From an uncultured Collinsella sp. (GTDB lineage Bacteria > Actinomycetota > Coriobacteriia > Coriobacteriales > Coriobacteriaceae), in assembly GCA_900542325.1 (NCBI GenBank), contig UQMY01000010.1, positions 1 through 64,000 on the forward strand: a stretch of 64,000 bases of DNA. The letters are read 5' to 3'. The translations under genes and the position numbers were made by a program. The notes under the pieces were generated by a model that did no database searches, was not told the DNA's origin, and saw only the letters and a list, made by a program, of their open reading frames with translations. Positions 51,315 to 62,166 of this stretch are shown one piece after another; position 1 is the stretch's first letter, and every line of letters begins with the position of its first letter.

Positions 51315-52727
51315 ATGGCAGGAAACATGCAGGACAACTTTGACGAGAACGGCAACCCCATCCGCTGCTCCTTCTGCGGAAAAGAGCAGGGCCAGGTCCG
51401 ACGCCTCGTAAAGGGCCCGACCAACATCTTTATCTGTGACGAGTGCGTCGCCGCCTGCTCCGAGATTCTGGAGGAGTCGCTGGCTTCGGACTTTATGGAC
51501 GCTGCCCGCAATGGCAAGCTGCCGGGCTTCCTCAACGACCACGGCCAGGCTGCCGGGCAGCCCGCTGTGGACCCCGAGACCGAGGGCTTTGAGCTCGAGG
51601 ACGACCGCCAGGTCATCACGCACGTGCCGACGCCGCACGAGATCTATGACGAGCTTTCGGCTTATGTCATGGGCCAAGAGGACGCCAAGCGCGCCATGTC
51701 GGTTGCCGTGTACAACCACTATCGTCGCGTGATCGAGGGCGGCGCCGCGGTGTCTGCCTTTGACGAGGCATCGGGCATGGGCGGTCAGTTTGACGACGAT
51801 ATGGACGAGGTGGAGCTCGCCAAGTCCAACATCCTGCTGCTCGGTCCCACCGGTACCGGCAAGACCCTGTTGGCCCAGACGCTCGCGCGCATCCTCGAGG
51901 TGCCGTTTGCCATCGCCGATGCCACCGCGCTCACCGAGGCTGGTTACGTTGGCGAGGACGTGGAGAACATCCTGCTCAAGCTCATCAATGCTGCCGATGG
52001 CGACATTGAGCGCGCTCAGGTGGGCATTATCTACGTGGACGAGATTGACAAGATCGCCCGCAAGGCCGAGAACCTCTCCATTACCCGTGATGTCTCGGGC
52101 GAGGGTGTTCAGCAGGCGCTGCTTAAGATTCTTGAGGGCACGGTGGCCAGCGTTCCGCCTACCGGTGGCCGCAAGCATCCCCAGCAGGAGCTGCTGCAGA
52201 TCGACACGACTAACATCCTGTTTATCTGCGGCGGTGCCTTTGTGGGTCTGGACAAGATCATCGCCGACCGCGTGGGCAACAAGGGCGTGGGCTTTAACTC
52301 CGAGATCGCCGGCCCCACCTCGGTCGACGAGAACGACCTGCTGCGTCAGGTGCTCCCGCAGGACCTCAACGCCTTTGGCATGATCCCCGAGTTCGTGGGC
52401 CGTACGCCCGTTGTCACCCAGACGCAGGCGCTCGACGAGGACGACCTGGTGTCGATTCTGACCGAGCCCAAGAACGCCGTGGTGCGTCAGTACCGCAAGA
52501 TGTTCCAGCTCGAGGACGTTGAGCTTGAGTTTGAGGCCGCGGCCCTTCACGAGATCGCCCGTATGGCGCTCGCCCGCAAGACCGGCGCCCGCGGCCTGCG
52601 TTCCATCTGCGAGGACGTGCTTCAGCAGACGATGTTCGACCTCCCCAGCGAGGAGGGTGTCGCCAAGGTCATCGTGACCGAAGCGGCGGTTAAGGGCGAA
52701 GAACAGCCCCAACGCATTTACGGGTAA
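51315..52727 (+). CDS. clpX: ATP-dependent Clp protease ATP-binding subunit ClpX
   Basis: AAA+ unfoldase, 470 residues. The N-terminal zinc finger is CSFCGK...CDEC near residues 18-45; Walker A GPTGTGKT near 178, Walker B IIYVDEIDKI near 236, the arginine-finger/sensor region with the RKTGARGLRSI block near 424. A linker rich in Asp and Glu between zinc finger and AAA+ core is longer than in E. coli. The ATG lies one base past the clpP stop. Closed by a strong terminator. Confidence 0.96.
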   Translation: MAGNMQDNFDENGNPIRCSFCGKEQGQVRRLVKGPTNIFICDECVAACSEILEESLASDFMDAARNGKLPGFLNDHGQAAGQPAVDPETEGFELEDDRQVITHVPTPHEIYDELSAYVMGQEDAKRAMSVAVYNHYRRVIEGGAAVSAFDEASGMGGQFDDDMDEVELAKSNILLLGPTGTGKTLLAQTLARILEVPFAIADATALTEAGYVGEDVENILLKLINAADGDIERAQVGIIYVDEIDKIARKAENLSITRDVSGEGVQQALLKILEGTVASVPPTGGRKHPQQELLQIDTTNILFICGGAFVGLDKIIADRVGNKGVGFNSEIAGPTSVDENDLLRQVLPQDLNAFGMIPEFVGRTPVVTQTQALDEDDLVSILTEPKNAVVRQYRKMFQLEDVELEFEAAALHEIARMALARKTGARGLRSICEDVLQQTMFDLPSEEGVAKVIVTEAAVKGEEQPQRIYG

Positions 52728-52752
52728 ACCTGCCAAAAACGTGCTTGCAAAT

Positions 52753-52786
52753 AGCCTCCGACCATCCGCGGTCGGAGGCTATTTTA
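52753..52786 (+). terminator. Terminator of clpP-clpX
   Basis: AGCCTCCGACC (52753-52763), six-base loop, GGTCGGAGGCT (52770-52780), then ATTTTATA. Confidence 0.92.
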
Positions 52787-52878
52787 TATATACGCAAAAC
52801 ACCCAACTACCTGTGTTATTCTGTGTGTTTGTTTAAGCCTCAGCGAAGTCATATCAGACTGAAGTAATCGATACCTAA

Positions 52879-52918
52879 GGGGAGGAATGCAGACCCTAGC
52901 GGGCCTACATTCCTCCCC
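52879..52918 (+). promoter_or_regulatory. Leader hairpin of valS with anti-ribosome-site potential
   Basis: GGGGAGGAATG (52879-52889) pairs perfectly with CATTCCTCCCC (52908-52918), with inner CCC/GGG pairing. No T-run follows, so it is not a terminator. The right arm CTCCC could instead pair with GGGAG of the valS ribosome site 10 bases further on, giving an either/or structure. I see no T-box sequence. Confidence 0.45.
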
Positions 52919-52938
52919 GACGGGCAAGGGAGAGATAT

Positions 52939-55635
<2,697 letters not shown>

Positions 55636-55688
55636 GGCTTACTGAGGGGCGCGTCCCGACGCTTTGCTCGCTACTGCGGACACTTATT

Positions 55689-55710
55689 CCGCCGTTCTAA
55701 CGAACGGCGG
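55689..55710 (+). other. Short perfect hairpin after valS
   Basis: CCGCCGTTC-TAAC-GAACGGCGG with no T-run; it may stabilise the valS transcript end. Confidence 0.55.
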
Positions 55711-55725
55711 CTGACTCGACGCTGC

Positions 55726-55824
55726 AAACGCCTCTGATGGCCAATCTGCCGTTCAACTTCGGGCGCATGGGCATAAGCCCTATGCGCCCTTGTTTCACGG
55801 CACCTTGGCTCATCAGAGGCGTTT
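55726..55824 (+). ncRNA. Structured RNA element, copy B
   Basis: About 100 nt. Outer helix AAACGCCTCTGATG/CATCAGAGGCGTTT, next GCCAA/TTGGC, then the conserved core (left ATCTGCCGTTCAAC, right TTTCACGGCACCT) and a tip helix GGGCGCATGGGC/GCCCTATGCGCCC. The core, its internal loops and its strand match copy A at 11123, while the outer and tip helices differ in sequence but still pair. It lies between valS and folC. Confidence 0.6.
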
Positions 55825-55866
55825 TCGCTGACTATCCTCAACCTATACTGTTTTATTTTTCTATGA

Positions 55867-57225
55867 ATGGCGGTTCTAAAAATGCCTAAGCGTTCCGGCT
55901 TGTATACCGTTCCTTTTGAGTTTGATTTGCTTTCGTTTGATGAGGCTGTTGGGCTGGCTGCTGATACGGGGCGGATTTCTGGGGATGCTGGGCCTCTGCT
56001 CGAGACGGTTGTCGATATGCTTGATGAGCTGGGACGTCCGGACGAGTACTTTGATTGCATTCAGGTTGCCGGCACCAATGGCAAGACTTCGACTACGCGT
56101 TTTTCGGCTGCCATTCTTCGTGGTGAGGGGCTCAAGACCGCGCTGTATACGTCGCCACAGCTGGTACGCTATCCCGAGCGCATGGAAGTCGATGGATGTG
56201 TCGTGAGCGATGAGGCATTCGCCCGTGGCGTTTCGGCCGCTGTTGAGGCGGGGCATCGAGTGAATGCCCGTCGTGTGGCGGCGGGGGAGCGCGCCTATAC
56301 CATCACGCCGTTTGACCTTTTGACGGCTGCTGCACTTGTGGTGTTTGCCGAGGCTCGCGTGGATGTTGCCGTGCTTGAGGTTGGCATGGGCGGACGCTGG
56401 GATGCTACGAGTGCGACTGATCCCGTGGCCGTCGCCATTACGGGTATTGGGCTCGATCACACACGTATTTTGGGCGATACGCTCGAGGCCATTGCGGGGG
56501 AGAAGGCTGCGGTTATTAAGCCTGGGCGATTGGTTGTTTTGGGCGAGGGCACGCATGAGTTGAGCGTTCAGCGCGTAATGGATACGCGCTGCCGCGAGTG
56601 CGGTGTGGTGCCGCTGGTTGTGAGCCATTCCACGACCAAGGTACCGGCGCATGTAGGCGATACCGTGGAGTTTAGCTGTACTACGCCGCGTGCCATCTAT
56701 ACGTCGAGTATGGTCAAGCCGGCGTATCAGCCGCAGAATGCTGCGTGCGCGATTATGCTGTGCGAGGGCTATCTTGGCCGCGAGCTCGACCACGATGCGC
56801 TCGACGCTTCGCTTATGGGCTGCCCCACGCCGGGTCGCTTTGATGTGCTGGGAACCGATCCGCTCAAGCTGATCGACGCCTGCCATAACCCTCAGAGCTG
56901 CGAGAACTTTGTGAGCGCGCTGGACGAGATCGATCCGTGCGTGGAGAACCGCCCCACGCTGCTGTGTGCAGCGCTGGCCGATAAAGACGTGGCGGGTATC
57001 GTTGACGTTCTGGTTCCGGCGTTCCCCCACGCGGTCGTGACCCAGACCGATTCCGATCGCGCCCTGCCGGCAGAGGAGCTCGCTGCCCTGGTGGGTGCCG
57101 ATAAGCTCGCGGGCGTATACCCGAGCGTGTCCGAGGCCCTCGCTGCCTTCGATGCCGCGGGCGAGGCTTTCGTTGCCGCCGGCACCATCACCCTGGCCGG
57201 CGAAGTAGCCGGCCTGCTCCGCTAA
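55867..57225 (+). CDS. folC: Folylpolyglutamate/dihydrofolate synthase
   Basis: Adds glutamate to folates, using ATP. 452 residues with the Mur-ligase-like P-loop AGTNGKTST near residues 68-76, LYTSPQLVRYPERMEV near 101, EVGMGGRWDATSA near 176 and a C-terminal domain containing DACHNPQSCENF near 339. Neither ATG (55867 or 55882) has a ribosome site; a -10 TATACT (55844-55849) lies 18 bases upstream, so the message may be nearly leaderless. Confidence 0.92.
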   Translation: MAVLKMPKRSGLYTVPFEFDLLSFDEAVGLAADTGRISGDAGPLLETVVDMLDELGRPDEYFDCIQVAGTNGKTSTTRFSAAILRGEGLKTALYTSPQLVRYPERMEVDGCVVSDEAFARGVSAAVEAGHRVNARRVAAGERAYTITPFDLLTAAALVVFAEARVDVAVLEVGMGGRWDATSATDPVAVAITGIGLDHTRILGDTLEAIAGEKAAVIKPGRLVVLGEGTHELSVQRVMDTRCRECGVVPLVVSHSTTKVPAHVGDTVEFSCTTPRAIYTSSMVKPAYQPQNAACAIMLCEGYLGRELDHDALDASLMGCPTPGRFDVLGTDPLKLIDACHNPQSCENFVSALDEIDPCVENRPTLLCAALADKDVAGIVDVLVPAFPHAVVTQTDSDRALPAEELAALVGADKLAGVYPSVSEALAAFDAAGEAFVAAGTITLAGEVAGLLR

Positions 57226-57239
57226 CCCATCCCCACATC

Positions 57240-57305
57240 AGTTGCGGTGAAAACGGACTGTTTTACAAGCAAGAAGCCTCAAACAGTCCGTATATCACCG
57301 CAACT
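57240..57305. repeat. AGTTGCGGTGAAAT palindrome, copy 5
   Basis: 24/25-bp arms (57240-57263, 57281-57305) with small differences; the outer arm is AGTTGCGGTGA, the inner CGGACTGTTT as in copy 1. It starts 15 bases after folC, at the convergent junction with the M24 peptidase. Confidence 0.88.
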
Positions 57306-57368
57306 CAAAAGCAGTCAATTTGGGACGGGGCTTCTTTGGCTGCCCTGTGCCCCGAGTTGACTCGCTTG

Positions 57369-57526
57369 CCACGAAATGGGGCTATCTACTACGTTTTGGC
57401 GACTACCCTCGACCACACGGAAAATCGTGAAATCAAAACCGCAGGTAGACGACTTGCTGGTTTTCAAAAAAGACCCACATGGTCGACCCATGCGGGTTAA
57501 ACGTAGTAGATAGCCCGTTTTCGTGG
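57369..57526. mobile_element. 158-bp palindromic element with 28-bp inverted ends
   Basis: The left end (57369-57396, starts CCACGAAATGGGG) and right end (57499-57526) match at 26 of 28 positions, sharing GGCTATCTACTACGTTT exactly. The 102-base interior folds further (ACCCACATGG-TCGA-CCATGCGGGT near the right end). It has no reading frame. It could be a miniature inverted-repeat element or a large structured RNA; no target duplication is visible. Confidence 0.55.
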
Positions 57527-57543
57527 CGCGGCGTTAGCGGAAG

Positions 57544-57570
57544 GTGCCAAAGGGACTGTCCCTTTGGCAC
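57544..57570. repeat. GTGCCAAAGGGA palindrome
   Basis: Perfect 12-bp arms GTGCCAAAGGGA/TCCCTTTGGCAC around CTG, six bases from the stop of the minus-strand M24 gene. It shares the AAAGGGACTNTCCCTTT centre with the xpt terminator at 771 but has no T-run. Confidence 0.8.
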
Positions 57571-57575
57571 ATTGG

Positions 57576-58664
57576 CTAGTCTAGGCGGACTGGGTTGTGG
57601 GGGTAGGCGTTGAGGATCTCGACGCCGGACTCGGTAACTAGGGCCAAGTCCTCGATGCGGACGCCGGTGCGGCCGGGGAGGTAGATGCCCGGTTCGACGG
57701 AGAACGTCATGCCCGGCTCCACGAACTGCTCGTTGACGAGCGAGACGTCGCCTGGCTCGTGGTCCTGCAGGCCGATCGAGTGCCCCAGGCGATGCGTAAA
57801 GTACTGCCCATAGCCCGCATCTTCAATCACGTCGCGTGCGGCGCGGTCCAGGTCACACATGCGCACGCCCGGTGCGATGAGCGCCTCGGCGGTCTCGTTG
57901 GCGCGGCGCACGATATCGTAGATGCGTGCGGTTTCCTCGTCCGGCTCGCCCCAAAAGAACGTGCGCGTCATGTCCGAGCAATAGTTGCAGCGGCGTCCGC
58001 CAATGTCGAACAGCACCACGTCGCCGCGCTTGAGCACGGTGTCGTCGGGTTCGTGATGCGGGTCGCCGGCGTTGGCGCCAAAGCTCACGATGGGCGGAAA
58101 GCTAAAGCCCTCGCAGCCGTGCTTGCGGTACAGACCGAGCATCTGATCGGCAATTTCGCGCTCCGTCACGCCTTCATGGACGAGCTTGATGGCGTCGGCC
58201 ATCACGGCGTCGTTGGCGGCCGAGGACGCGCGCATAAGCTCCTGCTCGGTAGCGTCTTTGTAGGTGCGTGCGGCGGTGACGGCAAAGTCACCCAGGAAAA
58301 ACTCGCTGGCGGCGTGGCGCTCCATGAGCGGCATCAAAAAGCCGGAGCGCATGACGGTGTCGATGCCGAGCGGTTTGGTCGGATCGACCTCGCGAGTGAT
58401 GGCGTCGGTCACGACGTCGGTATCGGTGTGATAGGCAACGCGGGCATTGTCATACTCTGGCAGCTGGTGCAGGGCGTTGACCAAGATCACTGGCTCGGCA
58501 TTGCGCACGAGTAGCACGCCGCAAAAACGCTCGAACATATCGGCATAAAAGCCGGTCAGGTAATAGATTGACCACGGGTCGTTTACGAGCAGCTGTGCGC
58601 CGGGGTGCTGAGCCTCGAGCGCATCGAGCACGCGCGCCACGCGCTGGTCATCGACATGTGCCAT
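57576..58664 (-). CDS. M24-family Xaa-Pro peptidase
   Basis: 363-residue pita-bread metalloprotease that removes residues before proline. Metal ligands are Asp in VVLFDIGGRRCNY and SDMTRTFFWG, His in HRLGHSIGLQDHEPG, Glu in FSVEPGIYLPG and RIEDLALV, in the normal order of PepQ/PepP-like enzymes. The N-terminal creatinase-like domain is present. I start at the codon 58664-58662 with AAAGGATG upstream, not the longer open frame. Convergent with folC across three palindromic elements. Confidence 0.9.
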   Translation of the reverse strand: MAHVDDQRVARVLDALEAQHPGAQLLVNDPWSIYYLTGFYADMFERFCGVLLVRNAEPVILVNALHQLPEYDNARVAYHTDTDVVTDAITREVDPTKPLGIDTVMRSGFLMPLMERHAASEFFLGDFAVTAARTYKDATEQELMRASSAANDAVMADAIKLVHEGVTEREIADQMLGLYRKHGCEGFSFPPIVSFGANAGDPHHEPDDTVLKRGDVVLFDIGGRRCNYCSDMTRTFFWGEPDEETARIYDIVRRANETAEALIAPGVRMCDLDRAARDVIEDAGYGQYFTHRLGHSIGLQDHEPGDVSLVNEQFVEPGMTFSVEPGIYLPGRTGVRIEDLALVTESGVEILNAYPHNPVRLD

Positions 58665-58789
58665 GAAACATCCTTTCGCTAGGCTGCCACCATGGTATCC
58701 CAAGCCCGGCACATAGGGACGTTCCTTTTATGCCGGCACTTCGGGACACTCCTTGCAAAAGCAGCTAAAAGAGCCCCGTCCCAAATTAG

Positions 58790-59182
58790 CTACTCGATGT
58801 CCATGCTGGCGATGAGGTCGATGTTGGTGTTGAGGAGGTTCTTCAGAACGATGTCGCCCATGCGGATGGGGGCCTCGACGACCACGCCGCGGATGAGGTC
58901 CATAGCTTGGGCGTGAAGCTCCAGCGGGATGGCTTCGGCCGTGCGCACGGGGAGAAGGGCTTCGTCGCCGCCGGAGACGGCCACGGTCGTTGTGAGCACG
59001 CGCATGGGGCAGGTGAGCTCCTGATGTGCGAACGTATCGCCGCGCGGGCAGTTGTTACCGGTTACGGAGCGCACTTCCACCACGGTGCCATTGGCGTCGT
59101 GCTCCACCTCTACGGTCAGGAGGCACTCGGATGGGCAGGTGGTGCAGTTGAACTGCAGCGTCTCGGTCACATTCGTACTCAT
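58790..59182 (-). CDS. DUF1667 protein of a glycerol-3-phosphate-type operon
   Basis: 130 residues with two cysteine motifs, CTTCPSEC near residue 13 and NNCPRGD near 43, and LTCPMRVLTTTV. DUF1667 proteins stand next to GlpA-like and FAD oxidoreductase genes in many anaerobes, where they may be a small iron-sulfur or zinc subunit that replaces GlpC. It is the third gene of the operon, four bases from the previous one. Confidence 0.85.
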   Translation of the reverse strand: MSTNVTETLQFNCTTCPSECLLTVEVEHDANGTVVEVRSVTGNNCPRGDTFAHQELTCPMRVLTTTVAVSGGDEALLPVRTAEAIPLELHAQAMDLIRGVVVEAPIRMGDIVLKNLLNTNIDLIASMDIE

Positions 59183-59185
59183 GAG

Positions 59186-60541
59186 CTATGCCTCCTCAAC
59201 GGGATCGACGGACAGGACGATTTCGCTGGCACCCAGGTCGAGTGCGCGTTGAATCACCTTAGCCGGCAGCGGGAAGCTTTCCATGACGCTCGGTTTAAAC
59301 GCGCGGACTTTGCCCGCAAACACTTCTTCGCCGTTGGCCAAGATGCGTACTCGAGCGGTATCGACCGGCCGGCGTACGCGGAAGTTGAGCTTGGTGAGCG
59401 CCACAGCCGTAATGCGTCCCGGCAGCGCGTATCCCGCAATGCCTGCAGGGGAGACCGTTAGCTCGCGGCCCGTGCCCGAAGCGCTCGCCCCGGCGTCGCC
59501 GCCCAACGCCCACGCCGCCGCGGCTGCACCGGCGCGCTCGGACTCGGTCGTCACGTTGTCGGCCAGGTCGTGCACGTGCAGCACGTTGCCACAGGCAAAG
59601 ATACCCGGCACGCCTGTCTGGAGGCTCTGGTCAACTACGGCGCCGCGCGTACGTGGGTCCAGCTCCACGCCCGCGGCAACCGAAAGCTCGTTCTCGGGAA
59701 TCAGGCCCACCGAAAGCAGCAGCGTGTCGCACGGAACGATGCGCTGCGTCCCGGCAATGGGCGCCAGGTGCTCGTCGACCTGGCTCACTTCGACGGCTTT
59801 CACGCGGTCGTGCCCGATCACGCGCGTGACCGTGGTGGACAGGTGCAGCGGAATTCCAAAGTCGTCCAGGCAGTTCTTGACGTTGCGGCGCAGACCGTTG
59901 GCGTACGGCATGAGCTCGTACACGCCCTCGACGGAAATCCCCTCAAGCGTGCAGCGGCGCGCCATGATAAGCCCGATGTCGCCCGAGCCCAAAATGACAG
60001 CGCGCGAGCCGGGCTTGAGGTTTTCGATATTGATGTATCGCTGCGCCAGGCCTGCCGTAAACACACCGGCGGGACGGCTGCCGGGGATCTTGATCTCGCT
60101 GCGGGTGCGCTCGCGGCACCCCATGGCAAGGACGACCGCCCGTCCGGTGAGCTGCAGCATGCCGGCGGGGCTCATGAGCGTGACGGTATGGACCGCGGTG
60201 TCTTCCGCAGGCTCGCCTGAATCAATCCCAAGCACCATGCTGTTTAGGAACAGCGCAATGTCGGTTGCGTGCACCTTGTCGATAAAGCGCTGCGCGTACT
60301 CGGGACCGGTGAGCTCCTGTTTAAAGTGCGACAGGCCAAAGCCGGGGTGGATGCACTGGCGGAGGATTCCACCCAGGTGCTGCTCGCGCTCCACGATGGC
60401 CACGCGCGCTCCGGCCTTATGCGCGGCCAGCGCGGCAGCCATGCCGGCAGGTCCGCCGCCGATAACGACCACGTCGAAGGCTCGCGTTTGTACGGCTTCC
60501 ACGACGCCGCAATCAATCGCGTTCGATTTGAATTCCGCCAT
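59186..60541 (-). CDS. FAD/NAD(P)-dependent oxidoreductase, partner of GlpA-like dehydrogenase
   Basis: 451 residues with two dinucleotide folds: VIGGGPAGMAAALAAHKAGA near residue 26 for FAD and AVILGSGDIGLIMARR near 185 for NAD(P)H. No redox-active CxxC follows as in thioredoxin reductase. The family occurs with GlpA-like and DUF1667 genes, where it likely takes electrons from the glycerol-3-phosphate dehydrogenase and passes them on. The gene runs to within one base of the GlpA-like stop. Confidence 0.85.
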   Translation of the reverse strand: MAEFKSNAIDCGVVEAVQTRAFDVVVIGGGPAGMAAALAAHKAGARVAIVEREQHLGGILRQCIHPGFGLSHFKQELTGPEYAQRFIDKVHATDIALFLNSMVLGIDSGEPAEDTAVHTVTLMSPAGMLQLTGRAVVLAMGCRERTRSEIKIPGSRPAGVFTAGLAQRYINIENLKPGSRAVILGSGDIGLIMARRCTLEGISVEGVYELMPYANGLRRNVKNCLDDFGIPLHLSTTVTRVIGHDRVKAVEVSQVDEHLAPIAGTQRIVPCDTLLLSVGLIPENELSVAAGVELDPRTRGAVVDQSLQTGVPGIFACGNVLHVHDLADNVTTESERAGAAAAAWALGGDAGASASGTGRELTVSPAGIAGYALPGRITAVALTKLNFRVRRPVDTARVRILANGEEVFAGKVRAFKPSVMESFPLPAKVIQRALDLGASEIVLSVDPVEEA

Positions 60542-60542
60542 C

Positions 60543-61997
60543 CTAGCGCACCCCCTTCAAAGGCCCCTCGACCAGCCAGGAGCCGGCGTCCTCCAGTAAT
60601 ACCTCGCTGGGGTCGCAGCCCAGCTCGCGGGCAAGAATCGTCACCACACGGCTCTGGCAAAAGCCGCTCTGGCACCGACCCATGCCGGCACGACAGCGGC
60701 GCTTGACGCCCTCGACCGAAACCGCGCCCGGTTGGCGTCGAATCGCGGCCACAATCTCGGCCTCGGGCACCGTCTCGCAGCGGCAAACAATCTGTCCCCA
60801 CGCGGGATCGGACTCGATCAGCTCCTCCTTGCGCGCCAGCGGTGCGCGGTCAAAGTCGTCCGGCGCTCGGCGAATTGGGTTCCAGTCCGCCCGCTCGTGC
60901 AGTTCCACGCCCGCCTCACGCATCACAAGCTCCATGCGCTCGGCAATGGCCGGTGCGCTTGCTACACCCGGCGACTGAATGCCCGCCGCCTGGAAAAGCC
61001 CCGGCACCACGGCTGACTGCCCAATAAAGAAGTCGTTCGTACCCTGAATGACCGGACGCCCGCCGGCAAATGCGCGCACCACGCGGCGCGTATCTAGATC
61101 GGGCACCAGCTTGCGCGCGCCGCTCAGCAGCGCGTTCACATCGCTCGCATAGGTCTGCGTGTCGCCCGGCTCGCGCACGGCGGCCGTCGCGGTGATCACG
61201 GTGTTGCCGTGCACGGTGCCCGTCACGATAACGCCCTTCGACACCGGCGTCGGCACGGGGTAGAGCGGCATGAGCGTGCGCGGCTCCTTGTCCAGCACCA
61301 CGATGTTGCCCTGACGCCAGACCATCTGGAACTCCTCGGCGCCCGCTACATGCGAGATGTCGGCGGCGCCGTTGCCCGCGGCGTTGATCAGGTAGCGGCA
61401 GCGTACGTTGCCAGCGGGGGTTGCCAGCGTAAAGCGCGCGTCGTCGCCCGAGCCCGCGACTTCAATCGCTTCCACCGACGCGGACCGCATAAACGTTACC
61501 CCGTTGGCCACGGCGTTCTCCAGCGCGGCGATGGCAACCTCAAACGGGTCGACAAACCCAGTCGAGGGGCACCACAACGCGCACGTTGCATCGGCACTGG
61601 CGCGCGGCTCTAATTCGTGGATGCGGTCGGGTCCGACGATTGACAGCTCGGGCACCCCGTTGGCCAGGCCATTCTGGCGCAGCTTTTCCAGATGCGCGCG
61701 GTCCTCGTCGTTAAAGCTCAACACCATCGACCCGGTGCGTCGGAACAGGAAGCCCAGCTCCTGCGCCCACGTACCGTACAACTCGCAGCCACGGGCGTTG
61801 ACCTGCGCCTTAACTGTGCCCGGCGCCGGATCGTAGCCGGCGTGCACTAGGCCGCCGTTGGCCTTCGACGCGCCCAGCGCAATATCGTTAGCCGCCTCGA
61901 CCACGCAGATGGACAGGTCATAGCGCGCGAGCTGCCGCGCGATGGCGCACCCCGTGATGCCCGCGCCCACGATCGCGATATCAAACGTTTCCGTCAC
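60543..61997 (-). CDS. glpA: Glycerol-3-phosphate dehydrogenase-like FAD oxidoreductase with BFD-type [2Fe-2S] domain
   Basis: 484 residues. N-terminal FAD fold AIVGAGITGCAIARQL near residue 9, the GlpA/D body (VHAGYDPAPGTVKAQ, AGIQSPGVASAPAIAERM) and a C-terminal BFD-like iron-sulfur domain: CRCETVPEAEI near 397, then RCRAGMGRCQSGFC near 431. This matches anaerobic GlpA-type enzymes that oxidise glycerol 3-phosphate to dihydroxyacetone phosphate, but other 2-hydroxyacid substrates are possible. Start is GTG with GGGAGG four bases upstream. First gene of a three-gene operon. Confidence 0.87.
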   Translation of the reverse strand: MTETFDIAIVGAGITGCAIARQLARYDLSICVVEAANDIALGASKANGGLVHAGYDPAPGTVKAQVNARGCELYGTWAQELGFLFRRTGSMVLSFNDEDRAHLEKLRQNGLANGVPELSIVGPDRIHELEPRASADATCALWCPSTGFVDPFEVAIAALENAVANGVTFMRSASVEAIEVAGSGDDARFTLATPAGNVRCRYLINAAGNGAADISHVAGAEEFQMVWRQGNIVVLDKEPRTLMPLYPVPTPVSKGVIVTGTVHGNTVITATAAVREPGDTQTYASDVNALLSGARKLVPDLDTRRVVRAFAGGRPVIQGTNDFFIGQSAVVPGLFQAAGIQSPGVASAPAIAERMELVMREAGVELHERADWNPIRRAPDDFDRAPLARKEELIESDPAWGQIVCRCETVPEAEIVAAIRRQPGAVSVEGVKRRCRAGMGRCQSGFCQSRVVTILARELGCDPSEVLLEDAGSWLVEGPLKGVR

Positions 61998-62014
61998 AGT
62001 GCCTCCCAGACGAG

Positions 62015-62029
62015 TTGACAGGCTGTCAA
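62015..62029 (-). promoter_or_regulatory. Palindromic operator upstream of the GlpA-like operon
   Basis: TTGACA-GGC-TGTCAA on the plus strand, a perfect 6-bp-arm palindrome 17 bases upstream of the GTG start. Its place near the expected transcription start suggests a repressor site. Confidence 0.5.
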
Positions 62030-62101
62030 TAAGACTATCCTACGGTCTGCACACCCCCAGCGCGGCGGCAATGCGGCGAACAGCCCCGCAACACCCGCCA
62101 A

Positions 62102-62147
62102 CGGCAGACGAGGGGAGACTCAGTAACGTCGACAACCTCGTCTGCCG
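62102..62147. repeat. Perfect 12-bp inverted repeat
   Basis: CGGCAGACGAGG (62102-62113) and CCTCGTCTGCCG (62136-62147) around 22 bases. It contains the AGACGAGG string also present in the centre of two units of the neighbouring array. Confidence 0.8.
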
Positions 62148-62166
62148 CCCCTGGTGTCAGAGTTTT

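Noticed and set aside
52796..52938. T-box leader before valS
   Set aside because: No antiterminator T-box core sequence and no terminator; the single hairpin alone does not make a T-box.
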